Positions 1 to 10,382 of a DNA stretch of 64,000 bases are shown here, piece after piece. A model generated the notes under the pieces. It worked only from the letters and a program-made list of their open reading frames with translations. It ran no database searches and was not told where the DNA came from. This DNA is from Amborella trichopoda (lineage: Eukaryota > Streptophyta > Magnoliopsida > Amborellales > Amborellaceae), in contig NW_006499997.1 of NCBI RefSeq assembly GCF_000471905.2, positions 2,215,776 through 2,279,775 on the forward strand, in the 5' to 3' direction. Within the stretch, counting starts at the first letter, position 1. Every line of letters begins with the position of its first letter. Made by a program: the position numbers and the translations under genes.

Positions 1-1030
1 ATACTAAGAGAGTAGGGTTCCAGTTATAGGGGTCAGTTTCAGGGTGCTAGAGGCTGATTCTACCGAAACTGTTTCTCAGTCTGCACTGCCTTAAAGATGT
101 CGGATTGTGACGAAACTTAGCAGAAGGCTTTTAAGAGTCTTTATGAAGATTTGGACCTATTCATGGGCCATTCTGAGACTATTGAATTTCCACTATTTGT
201 CAAGCTTTATTGATCGACTTCTCTCTTTTATTCCGCATCGGGGACCCATGGTGCTAAAAAATGTCTTCAACAGCCTGCCCCGCTAAATGTTGTGCATTGA
301 GAGAAGTGAGAAGGATAACATTCAGAAAATTTTCGCATCGAGGATCCATGTTGTGAATGTTGTGCATGCTCTGCTGAAAATTTCTTTTATTCAGCATGCT
401 CAGACGTTTAGATCTAATGTACGGGTCCATCTATGGAGACTTTAGGGGGAGAAGAGACTTTGAGGGATCTTGTCGCAGTCCTCATCCTCACGAGACCGTA
501 GGGGTTAGTTTTTAATTTCTTCACCCTGTTAAAAGTGTTTGCGACATGGAGAGATTGTTACTTACAGTCCTCACCTTATCAGACGGTACCCCAACGGGCC
601 ATTTTGTGTTTTTGAGGGATCTTGTGGTCATCTTCCTCACCCTAGGGACTCTTTTTTATTTTGAGGGATCTTTTGCTCATCGTCCTCACCCTCAAGGACT
701 CTTTTTTATTTTGAGGGATCTTTTGTTTATCATCCTCACCCTCAAGGACTCTTTTTTTATTTTGAGCGATCTTTTGTTCATCGTCCTCACCCTCAAGGAC
801 TCTTTTTTATTTTGGAGGGATCTTTCGTTCATCGTCCTCACCCTCAAGGACTCTCTTTGATTTTGGAGGGATATCATCGTGCTCACCCTCAAGAACTCTT
901 CTTATTTTTGGTGTTTGAGAGATCTTGTGAGGCTCTCACTCCTGGGTGAGCCATCTTGTGTTGTGATTGGATCCTGACAGCTGAGGATTTTTTGTGGACC
1001 TTGTTAGCCAAAATTACTCCTGTTTGGAAA
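1..1030 (-). mobile_element. Inverted, partial Tat-type LTR (U3 part)
   Basis: Read on the minus strand this matches the U3 of the plus-strand LTRs at about 17800-18370 and 51280-51850. Shared landmarks are the stretch around 'tctaaggcagtg' (here inverted near 85-105) and the 'tttgaagacattt' block (inverted near 260-275). It belongs to a copy lying opposite to all other units in the window. About 600 bases near the LTR start that are present at 17200-17800 are missing here. The window edge cuts the element, so its R and U5 parts are not seen. Confidence 0.75.
560..895. repeat. Tandem repeat of about 50 bp, six to seven units, in inverted U3
   Basis: The phrase 'cctcaccctcaaggactc' recurs with starts near 635, 684, 734, 785, 836 and 881, a spacing of 49-51 bases. 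Each unit also holds 'ttgagggatctttt'. The other LTR copies in this window carry the same sequence once (for example 17860-17905). The array is thus a local expansion in this copy. Because the unit is close to 51 bases it leaves open frames on both strands, which I do not regard as genes. Confidence 0.85.
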
Positions 1031-1399
1031 TTGGGTGCCGGCTGAGGCTATGATGCTGCGTCAACCTACTTTATTAATCCAAACGCCCTTTTCAGGTTTT
1101 CACCTGGACTGGGGAAGTGGCGCCTTAAAGACGGATTTCACCAACCTCCTTTATTTTTGTATTCTTTTACCCATGACCATGTGTCCATGTCCACCCCTTT
1201 TCATCTGTTTTTGCTCACGGTTCCCTTTTGGGGTTTTCACAGTGCCCGGGATTTTATTTTCATGGAACTCCTTTACTCATGGTTTCGTGACCATGCCCAT
1301 CCATCATTTTTACTCATGGTGTTCCCTTGTTTAGGTATACACTGTGCCCGTTATTTTCTCTCTTCTTTTTTTTCTCTTTTTTTTTTATGAAAGCGTGTT

Positions 1400-2350
1400 T
1401 AAGGTCATGCCTTCGGGACCTCTGGGAAACCTATTATCATCATGCAACCAAGGACGTGCACTATGGTTTTGGGTCATATAATTCGGACCATGGTTGTGCA
1501 ATTTAAAGTCATGCAGCTAGGACCATGCAGTTTAAGGTCGCAACTAGACCTCTGCTACAGTTTAAGGTCATATAGTTTGGATCATGTAGTTTAGGATCAT
1601 GCATCTAGACCACGGATATACAATTTAAGGTCATGCAGCACAAACCATGGCTGTGAAATTTAGGGTCATGCAACACGGATCATTGTGTGGGTCGTCGTGT
1701 AAGTAAAGCTCCGTGGGGGGATAAAGTGGCTCGGTGAGAAGTGGACTCATTGGGGATTAATGGGGTACATATGACTCCACGGGAATAATGAGCAATGGCG
1801 TGCATGTAAGTCTGCTAAGAATGGAAGAGACTGAAGCACATATGTAACCCCACTGAGGATTGAAGAGATAAGAATGACCCTAACTCCACTGGGGATAATG
1901 AGCTGCAATACGAATGTGACTCCTACTGAGGATGAGGGACAGTGGCCTGCATGTACCTCCACTAGGAATGACAGTCTGGAGCACATGTGTAACTCCACTA
2001 GAGATAGTGGTAGAATACACTCAATGGAGAGATCCATTCATTTCACAGTTTAAAGTCATGCGCAAGGACTATTTGTCGCGCTGTTTAACGTCTTTTTATA
2101 GGGACTTGTGTTACAATTTTAAGGTCTTGTACCTCGGACCATGGCTATGCAGTTTAAAGTTAGGACCATGCAGTTTAAGGTCGTGCAACTAGACCTTCAC
2201 TACAAGTTAAGGTCATATTGTTTTGACCATAGTTGTGCAGTTTAAAGTCATGCAGCTAGGACCATGCAGTTTAAGGTTGTGCAACTAGACCACTGGTACA
2301 GTTTAAGGTCCTATAGTTTGGACCATGCAGCAGTTTAGGGTCGTGTACCT
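1400..2350. repeat. Degenerate 'tttaaggtcatgcag' repeat field
   Basis: Many diverged copies of a unit of about 28-56 bases containing 'cagtttaaggtcatgcag' and 'ggaccatg'. The same field, in reverse, lies at 16085-16390, 16725-16810, 27120-27290, 27515-27610, 49555-50040 and 50385-50470. Between 1740 and 2035 a second motif resembling 'aactccactggggat' recurs; it resembles the element's primer binding site. The block has no coding signal. Confidence 0.8.
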
Positions 2351-2539
2351 AGACCATAATGTGGTAAGGGAATGTGACTCCATGGGGAACAGAGCCATAA
2401 CTGAAAACTTGATTCCTTGAGGATATGATGGTTGTGGTGTAGAGAATGAACTCCCTAGGGATGTAGAACGATGGTCCAGATGGGAGCGCCATAGCATGCG
2501 CACGACGCTAGGTTTTGAATGACGCACGTGGCGTTAAGC

Positions 2540-2790
2540 CCTTGATGAAGCGCACGCGACGTTAGCTTCTGGTGAGACGCACGACGTTAGCTTCCGGCGA
2601 AGCGCACAACAATAGCTTCTTGTGAATCACATGATGATAGCTTCTGGTGAACCGCACGGTGTTAGCTTCTAGTGAAGCGCACGATGATAGCTTCCAGTGA
2701 TAGCTTCTGGTGAAGCGCACAATGATAGCTTCTTTAGTAAAGCACGCGACGCTAAGCCTTAGAGAAGTGTGTGGCATCAGCATCGCACGG
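2540..2790. repeat. 25-bp tandem repeat
   Basis: The core 'tagcttctggtgaagcgcac' recurs with starts at 2563, 2588, 2613, 2638, 2663, 2688 and 2726, an exact 25-base spacing apart from one half unit at 2701. Diverged flanking units extend to about 2790. Related but decayed sequence lies at 15780-15990, 26590-26760 and 48990-49180 in the other orientation. It sits upstream of the antisense gene promoter in the element. Confidence 0.85.
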
Positions 2791-2962
2791 TGTTAAGTCA
2801 TAGCGATAGCAACAAAAGGCAGTAGGCTCGTGTGGTACAGGCAGCAATGACTTGCATTCAGGCCTCGGGCTTGACCCACCTCGGCCTAGACATATTGTTG
2901 TTCGGAGACGAGGACTGGAGTGTCATTTCAAGCTTGTGTTGGGCAACTTGTGCAACCCTCAT

Positions 2963-2972
2963 CTACAAAAGG
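2963..2972 (+). promoter_or_regulatory. Decayed TATA box of the inverted antisense PMD gene
   Basis: The sequence 'ctacaaaagg' followed by 'ataaaaccccatttt' stands where the other copies have 'tatataagg' followed by 'aagaccccatttt' (minus strand, 15379 and down). The position relative to the repeat block is the same. The TATA core is mutated, so this copy of the promoter is probably dead. Confidence 0.5.
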
Positions 2973-3954
2973 GGATAAAACCCCATTTTATTGTTTCACC
3001 TTTGGTGAAACAAAGAAGAGATTTTAAAGAGCGAGATCTTCCGTCTTGTAAGAGCTTCCAACCAAAACCCACAGTGTATAGGAATTTAGGAGCTCTGCAA
3101 TGAAATTTAGCGAGTCGTGAGCCTTCGTGGAGTGCTTGCGAACATTTTCAGAGAGTGTCGAGACCTTCTGAAGAGGGTAACAGGGACATCACAGAGATTC
3201 ACTGAGACTTTTTTAGTGAAGAACAACAGCCATTGGGGTTTCAGTGAGAGAAACAGCGGTGCCATCTGGTCGCAACACTATTTTCGTTATGCGTAGGGAC
3301 TCCTTGGTGGACTTCTGACAGTCTTGCAGTCACCGGCAGGGAAGGTGAAGGCACAGTGGCTCTGCTACAAACTCTGCAATTTTTTGACAGCTAAAGGAGT
3401 GCGAAGAAGGGAGAAAGAAACCCACAGGGTCACAGGGAGATTTTTGTAAAGATTCTGGTGATTCTCGGTATTCTCGGTCGTTGGTTAGGGGAAAGAATAG
3501 GGTCCAAAGGGAGTCCCCAATGGATGGAGAAGTGTTTCCGGTGAGAAGAGGAAACGTCGGTAGGGGCGTGAAGGGTTGGGGGGGAGGCGAAAGGTCGTGA
3601 GAAGGTTGACCGTCATTCAGGGGCGATGTTGGGGAAACCAAAGAGGCATGAGGGTTAATGCCCTATGGGAATTGGGGACGGTGGGAACAGGGGAACCATA
3701 AGGGCATGCGCGGCATTAAGTCGCATGCAGTGTTGTCTTCCGCGCTCAGTAGTATGCCGCTCGTGGCCATCGTCGTGCGCAGTGTTGGCCAGCCTATGCT
3801 GATGGTAGCACGCGACATTGAGGTGCTCAAGACAGTGGTCACCTGCGGTGTTGAGCCATGTGTGGCGATGATCACTTGCAGTATTAAGTTGCACGTGGCG
3901 ATGACCATGGACCGTGATGCTTTGTGGGAGCCAAGAGTGATGGAAAATGAGAAG

Positions 3955-4409
3955 GCCCGACCACTGTGGTCTATTGGAATCTCTAAGTCCTCCAGTACAA
4001 CAATGAAGTCCATGTTATGTTGAAGAGGGGAATCCATCATTGGATAGATCCTTGCCAAGGAAGTCCACTTTGTATGTCTGTTAGATTCTATCAGAGTAGT
4101 TCTTCCCTTTCCTAGAAACCAGCCATACTTCATCAGATGAATTGAAGCGGACTCGGAAATTGTTGGTCCTTCCCAGAAGCAAGAGCAACACTTCAACATG
4201 AACATCCTTTTTTCCTTTGAAGCAAGAGCAACTATTGATACATTATCTGTAACCTCCCTGATAATGGGATTTTACAATAAAAGAAATAAATGTCTTTTGA
4301 GTTGGGTTGCTATTTTTTTCGTTTTAATTTCTTTCTTTTTATTGCATGCATTGCATTTTAAGAGTACATCAGGGATAGTACTTCTTTAGGTATCTCCTAT
4401 TGATAGGGG
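3955..4409. other. Unassigned sequence between two mobile elements
   Basis: About 450 bases that match nothing else in the window. It has an ordinary base mix, then an AT-rich end with 'aataaa'-like words near 4278-4290. Short frames exist on both strands, but I recognise none of them. It could be the tail of a third element or the original target DNA between insertions. Confidence 0.4.
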
Positions 4410-4429
4410 TGTAAAGACCTAGACTTTTC

Positions 4430-4575
4430 AAGAAGTAAGCATGCGACGGAAGTAAGCATGCGGCATAAGTAAGCGCACGGCGGAAGTAAGCGGTGGTCAA
4501 AGTAAGCGCGCGGTCAAAGTAGGCGGCAGAAATAAGCGGTGGAAGTAAGCGAGCGGCAGAAGTAAGCGCGTGGCG
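4430..4575. repeat. 17-bp tandem repeat in the second-family LTR
   Basis: The word 'aagtaagc' recurs at 4433, 4450, 4467, 4484, 4500, 4517, about 4531, 4543 and 4560, a period of 16-17 bases with variable 'gcggcggc'-like parts between. The counterpart in the complete LTR copy is the 'ctctcatcgtcgcacg'-type array at about 32000-32300. Confidence 0.85.
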
Positions 4576-4860
4576 ATAATACCACACAACGATAGTGCGC
4601 ATGCGGTGGCAAAAGAGAGAGTGGCAGTGTGTGTGCGACAGCGAGAATGCAACGCTACGAGTGAACAAGAGGCATAGTCGTGCACATAGTGCCGACTGCG
4701 CAACGCCTGCTGTGGCACTGCCATGCATGGTTACTGTTTGCAACTTGTCCAGCTGCATGGTTGTAAGTACCACTTGTGGAAAGCATGGTGATGTGGGAGC
4801 CACTTGTCCTGATTTTATTGCCTTTTGACGCCACTTGGACAGCCACCCCACCCTCTTGAG

Positions 4861-4868
4861 TATTTAAG
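4861..4868 (+). promoter_or_regulatory. TATA-like box of the second-family LTR
   Basis: TATTTAAG followed after about 30 bases by a pyrimidine-rich stretch 'ctctctcccccacgcc'. The same box appears on the minus strand of the complete copy ('cttaagtactcaag' near 31866-31880), which supports the orientation given to both LTRs. Activity is not shown. Confidence 0.5.
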
Positions 4869-6105
4869 CCTCCTCTCTCCCCCACGCCACTAACTCTTCC
4901 CTCATCTCTTCTCTCTCTCTGAGGAAAGTTTGGAGAAATAGCTTTGGAGGGCAGCCATTGTTGGGTGGGTGAGAGCTGTGAAAGGAAGATTGGAGAAGGC
5001 ACCATTGTTGTTTACGTAAATGGATTTCTACCCCTTGCATCAAGTTGTATGAAGCATGAATTTAAGCATGTATGAAGTGTGATTTAACCATGAATGCAGC
5101 TTGAGTTTAAGCATGAGATGAGACATAACGTTGTATAGAAATTGGGTTAAAGATTAAGATAGCATGAATGTATTTGTGCTCTGTTTTTTGAGAAATTTGG
5201 CCTTCTTTATATGAATTGTTAGGAACTGTTACCATTTCTGTTGAGCCTAAAAATTTGTGGGCTGATGCTCTTGTGAGTCTAGTTTAAGCTAGAGTTGCTT
5301 TCATGTTGTTATCTTGGATAGATTTAAAGTTATGGAATAGTCTTTGGAGCATGTCATTCTTGCACTGTGATTTTTCAGGGAATTTACCTACTATTGTGAT
5401 GAGATTCTGACTGAGCAAATGATATCCAATTGACCTAAAATTATAACCATTAGGAAGGTATAAGAGTCTATTTTGAATTTGGTGCTTATGAATAGTGATA
5501 TTCTTAATACTTTGGAAGATATACATTTTTTTATGCATATATGTCACTATTAGCTGACTGTGATAATTTCTAAAAATATTACTTCTGTTGAACTGAGAGT
5601 TTGATTAAGCAATTGAAGTCAAAATAATGCCAAACTATATCCATTGGAAATATTTCTGAGTCTATTTCAATGTTCTTGTTTTCATCTTGTTCTGATTCTT
5701 CATGTATGTAAAGTTATAGTTCAAAATATGCCAGTAGGCCACTATGAACAGTTTTAGTAAAAACACATAATCGATGTCATGGAGTTCGACAGACCAAAAT
5801 GTGTCCATTTTCTTCCAAATGACTGCCATTTGAATGGTACATAAGTAAGCTTCAATTCACATGTTGAGAACTTTTTGAAATCTCTTCTTGATTTCAAGTT
5901 ATGGATTAAGTTTTTAAGATATGTCACTACCTTCACTTCATAGCAAATTTCAGATTTAATGTCTCTATTATTTTATACTTTTGAGGGGGTCAAACAAAGT
6001 TCAATTGCTTTCAAACCACCCCTATTTGAAATATGGCTATGTCTAGCACAAAATTAATTTTGAAACTATGTTTAAATTCCAAGTGAATTGGGGGTCAGCC
6101 TTGTG

Positions 6106-9100
6106 CTACCTCGAGTAAGCGTTCCAGATCAAGCCTCCTTGGGCTGCAACCTGTGCCCATACATATGCATCCCACTGGTCAGGGCAATGCCATTGCTGCG
6201 CCAACCCAAGCACACGGGAGACGACCCCTTTGTCCTTCTACTCAACACACACTCATGCACTCTGTAAGGGGCAAGCTTTCACATGTTCTTTTACAAACAT
6301 GTGCTCAGAGTTCTCTGCCTCCTATGGCCAGACCACCTGTTCGAGATCGGGCTGACCCCCAAGCCACCCGGAATGCTACTTCAAGGGGCATACAAGTGTT
6401 GCCTTCCCAGGCCACTACTTGCTCCTGACTCAGACATCGTCGAGAGCCGGTCCCCTCTTCTTCTACCCTTTCTCTTCCTGACAGAAACCACAAGACTTGG
6501 TACTCGAAAGTTTTCTCTAAGAGTACCATCTTCAGCCAGTCTCATCAGGTCCGCTATGCCTCTAGAGCCCACAAAGGAGCTTGAGGCAAAGGCCTGATGA
6601 TTGAAGAACTTCTTCAACTTTTGAGGTAGCAGCCCAAGCTGGCCCCCGTCCAAGGTTCACATTTGCTGCCCCATCTCGTAGACACTGCCCTCTCATGCTC
6701 CAAGAAGGGAGGTCAACCTTGACCCTAGTCTCAAATTTAGAGAGAGGATTATCGCAGTTTAAAGCTCAAGCAAGATAGAGGACTGCAGATCCTAATTAAG
6801 GAGCCGACTAGAAAAGTCGAGGCACCCTGCTCCAAGGGTCGCCTCCCTCAAATCCGTTCCACCCTCTTCGAATCACAGAGACTGAAGAAGAAGTGTGGGA
6901 ATCCTGCACCATGGTCAGCATCATAGAAGACGACCCGACCACCCAGCAGTCATGGTCTCAAGACATTCAAGAACCGGTCCTCACATGGTTCGCATACAAG
7001 AGTCAAGTCCAGTTGGTGCATGCTGACCCCTTGCTGACCGATCTGCCACGTGTGACCCGTCAAGCATGGAAGCCCTCAACTGCAACTAAGGCTGACCTCC
7101 CTAGAGAAACAGTCAGCATAATGGTTGTAAACGAATCTGGCGACTCTCAGGAAGAGCGCATGAGTAAATTCGAAGAAATAATGCACACAATGATGAAGAA
7201 GATTGATCGCATAGATGCCGCGCAACACTTGGCTAACCATGCGGTCAATTCCCATCACACAAATGATGCACCTCCAAGGTAGCCTTTTCCTCCTGCCTCA
7301 TAGGACAATTTTATCCCTCGCCTCATCTCACAGGCAGACCGATGCTATGGTGACTCACAGCCTAAAGAACAGACAAATCCCGAGAATATAGGGTGCAATT
7401 CTTTATCAAAAGCCGTATCCTTCATACATTGATCAGGTGTTGTTTCCCTCAAACTACAAGAAAGGGAAGTTTCCCCTATTCAATGGTATCACATCCCCGC
7501 ACCATCATATCACCCACTTCCAAGCGGCATGTCGAGAGACAACAGCTGACGAGAGACTCCTACTCCGTCAGTTTGTTGGCTCGGCTTTTCAGTGGTATGT
7601 TCGACTTCCCCCAAACTCAGTACATACTTGGGAGGAAATGGAGAAACTATTCCACCAGCGCTTTTATGAGGTTGAGAGAGAGGTTCAAACTATCGAGATT
7701 CTCACATTGACCTAAGATTCAGATGAACTTGTAGATCAATTCATTGCAAGGTGGAGAGATTTGGCCGCTCGCCATCCTAATCCCATGCTTGAGTAGGAAG
7801 CAGTTCAGACCTGTGTGCGAAACCTGCGACCTGAGATCGCTCTGCATGTCGAGGCCTCCATCCTGACCTCCATGTCAGAGCTGATTTCTAAGTCAGTTCG
7901 CATAGAGAGTCTGTCTCGCCACCATGGTGGGTCATGACAACAGTCCTCAAGCTTGGGAAACAACAGAGGCAATGGTAATTCTTGGACCAACACCCGGGGC
8001 AACCAACAAAAGGGGGATCAGTGCAATGGTTACCGTCAGTGATCCAAAGAACTTTGCCTCTCAAATTTGGACCTCTCCAAAGGCATAAGCACAACAAACG
8101 TAGCACCTCAGATAGGCAACAATAGTCGTCATACAACTAGGTACCCATACCTGCAAACCTTAACCGAGATGACTATTGGACCAAACATCATAACAGGGTT
8201 TATCCTTTTGAAAAGGAATGGGTTCCTACGTTGCACCGACTATTATTGAACAAAACATGATTAACCTACCCGAGATCTAGTTTCCCGATCAAGCTGGTTT
8301 TGATACGCGTGCAAGATATTGTGCTTGTCATGGGGTGGTAAACCACTCCACAGAAGAATGTTGCACACTTAATGATCTCGTTGAGAATATGAACCAAAAC
8401 GGTCAGATCAAGCTCAAAGAACTCAAGAAAGCATTCGGGGCAGCAGAAGCATCACACACAGTGACAATTCAAGAGGAAGATGAGGCCCCTAGCATTCTTC
8501 GCGCCTTGTTTGCCATGATTCTTCAAGAAGGCCTCACCACGCCAAAACCAACAAGGCAACTCAAACACCGGACTTATGGAGCCGAGTGTCTCTAGTGTCC
8601 ATATCATCAGCTATCAGGGCATGACCTGAGCGAATGCACTGGCTTACACAAGCTATTAGCGAAGAAATTACAAAGAAGGCCAAGAAGTTGGTTGACATTC
8701 CAGACAGGGATCCCCAAGTCTCTTCTCCACTGATATAAGAGGACCCCTTGACTCAAGACCTGGGAAATGATAATCCGGACCCTCTTCTAGCCTTGTTTGA
8801 GGCAATGCTCCAACAAGGGCTCGTCACTTCTAAGCCGGCAATGCAGCCCAAACACCTTACCCAGGGGACAAAGAATCACTGGTGCCCATACCATCAGATG
8901 TGGGGGAATGAGCTGAACGAATGTTATGGGTTCGAAGCTGTGGTTGCGAAAAAAGTCAAGGCAGGTCTTATTGCTTAAGATGAACTCTCGCAAGTCGATA
9001 CTTCCAATCATGAGAGTGTCCCAGTACAAGACTCTCGGAAGGATGCCTCTGATCCCGCTGTACCCTCGACTTCCTAGCCATGGAAAGTCCATTACGGGCA

Positions 9101-9990
9101 GAGCAAGCTCAAGTCTTGAAATCGAGAAGTGATTCGTCAAGCTAGGGCTATTCACAAACCTAGCAAGACGGACCAAGCACCTCCAAAGGCGACAAGAAGA
9201 AGACGAGCACTAAGGGCTGCTCACTGGAAGAACAAGGTTCCTTAGCCACAGGTCGAGCTAGAATTCCTCTGGCCTCTTCCTCCCTTGCCGACTTTAAAAA
9301 ACTTCACCCCGGTCGCCAACAACCTCATTCCTTCATCTCATCAAAAGGATACCCCTAGGTCATCTCTTACTCTGGGCACGTCCAATGAGGGTGACGACGT
9401 TAAAAGCACTCCCAAATGGTCTAAGCAGAGGAAAGACCTAAAAGACTCCTTGCACACGTCCAATTCTTGTAATGACACAAAAAGCTACCCAGATCGGTCC
9501 AATGAGGAGAACGAACTTAAAAGTCCCTCACCTACTGACCCTTCTCCTTCTTCCTCTTATTCTTCTTCTTCTTATTATTCCTCTTCTATGTCTCCTACAA
9601 GTACAACCTTGAAATGTCCAGACTTTGAGGCTTTTGACAAAGAGCTCAAAGGAACCAATATAACCAGGATGCACCGGAGATGGTTGAAAAAGACATTGGC
9701 TCAGGTGGCTGGATTCTTAGAAATTGTTGATGTATTGGCGGCTCAAGCTAAGTCAGAGCCATCCACTTCTATAGGGAAGCACAAGTATTCAAAGTCAAAG
9801 AAACCCCAGTGGCCTCCTGAGCCTGAATTTGAGCAAACACTGGGAGAATAGAGGGGGCAGAGCTTCTATTCTCAGGAAGCTTGCCACATGGTGCAAATCT
9901 CAAAAGCATTACCCAGCACGGGGCAAATGAGCCTAAGATCGGGAAAAACACTGCAACCTTCACCTCAGAAGCCCCCCTAAAAACAATTAA
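6106..9990 (+). pseudogene. gag: Broken Tat-type gag region of unit A (no protease)
   Basis: Nucleocapsid/capsid coding region of a Ty3/gypsy Tat-lineage element. The gag core (about 7437-7920) reads from a FPLFNG motif through LPPNSVHTWEEMEKLFHQRF; four residues that precede AFQWY in unit D are missing. In-frame stops lie at 7713 (TAA) and 7935 (TGA). Three C-X2-H-X4-H-X4-C type knuckles follow (about 8320, 8596 and 8880; the last has H changed to N). Then comes a Ser/Asp-rich spacer (9285-9850). The Pro-rich linker and protease are deleted near 9978, where sequence jumps straight to the 3' flank of the antisense gene. The 5' end is cut at 6106 by the truncated LTR. Several frameshifts separate the open pieces, so no full protein can be made. 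Confidence 0.85.
8320..8965 (+). repeat. Three tandem zinc-knuckle modules in gag of unit A
   Basis: Knuckle 1 is CACHGVVNHSTEEC, knuckle 2 CPYHQLSGHDLSEC and knuckle 3 CPYHQMWGNELNEC. Modules 2 and 3 are each preceded by an ALF.(A)M(I/L)(L)Q.GL stretch and a K(P)..(Q) stretch, so they look like a duplication of about 240-270 bases. Units C and D show only one module of the CPYHQ type. A stop codon interrupts module 2 and the third has lost a ligand His. Confidence 0.7.
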
Positions 9991-10068
9991 CAAGAGCAAG
10001 AGGAAGAGTGTAGAGAAGCAAATAAAAAGGAAAAAAAAGTCACGCATCATATGAAGCAAAAAAAGAAT

Positions 10069-10074
10069 TTTATT
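10069..10074 (-). terminator. AATAAA polyadenylation signal of antisense PMD gene, unit A
   Basis: AATAAA on the minus strand, about 48 bases after the stop codon at 10122. The same signal stands at 44390-44395 (unit C) and 63977-63982 (unit D). Its conserved place after the stop supports an antisense transcription unit that ends here. Confidence 0.65.
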
Positions 10075-10121
10075 CATAAAGCAAGGGGATATTACAAGGA
10101 AATGAAAATAAGATGACACTG

Positions 10122-10382
10122 TCAAAATTGATCGATCATTTCATTGATCTTCCCCCTATATGTTGCGGCTAATGCCTTAGCCTGCTCGATGCGTCCCTTC
10201 ATCTCTGCCACCATCTCAGCCTCATGCTCGACCAAGGCAGTCCCTTCTTCCAAGGAGTATTCGAGAGTCAAAATATTATTGGCAAGCACCTTATCCTTTG
10301 CTTTCCAAGCCACAGTCTCCTTCTCCAACTTGTCAAGCTTTTGCGTCAGCTTTAATATCTCTTCCCTCAGGGTCATCACCAT
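10122..10382 (-). CDS. C-terminal coiled-coil segment of antisense PMD gene, unit A
   Basis: An 86-codon open piece with a strong heptad pattern: LREEILKLTQKLDKLEKE and further Leu/Ile at heptad positions up to EMKGRIEQAKALAATYRG. The same segment is open at 21812-22185 (two pieces) and 44531-44725. It probably served for self-association of the PMD protein. It ends with a TGA stop at 10122-10124. Confidence 0.6.
   Translation of the reverse strand: MVMTLREEILKLTQKLDKLEKETVAWKAKDKVLANNILTLEYSLEEGTALVEHEAEMVAEMKGRIEQAKALAATYRGKINEMIDQF

Larger units (their letters stand above)
1030..3955 (-). mobile_element. Inverted 3' non-coding part of the Tat-type element
   Basis: On the minus strand this is the counterpart of about 14000-17190. 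From left to right it holds the block before the LTR (1040-1390), a pyrimidine run at 1362-1386, a field of degenerate repeats (1400-2840), a decayed promoter of the antisense gene (about 2960) and its leader (3000-3955). It stops before the coding region of the PMD gene. No open frame here looks real; several short frames come from the repeats. Confidence 0.7.
4410..6105 (+). mobile_element. Truncated LTR of a second retrotransposon family
   Basis: It starts with TGTAAAGACC and runs through a 17-bp repeat array, a TATA-like box and a leader-like region. It matches the reverse strand of the complete copy at 29205-32323: shared words include 'cttaaatactcaagagg' and 'ttcacagctc..aatggctgc' (both in reverse here). 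The match stops at about 6105, where gag sequence of unit A begins, so the 3' part ending GGGGTCGTCACA in the complete copy is lost. No internal domain of this family is present. Confidence 0.7.

Noticed and set aside
546..892. Open frames on both strands in the first kilobase
   Set aside because: They arise from the tandem repeat of about 51 bases, a multiple of three. No start context or family match.
2540..2790. CRISPR-like array
   Set aside because: The 25-bp units follow each other with no unique spacers, and the setting is a plant retrotransposon.
3663..4205. 180-codon minus-strand frame
   Set aside because: It crosses the border between leader repeats and unassigned sequence, has no counterpart in the other units, and matches no family I know.
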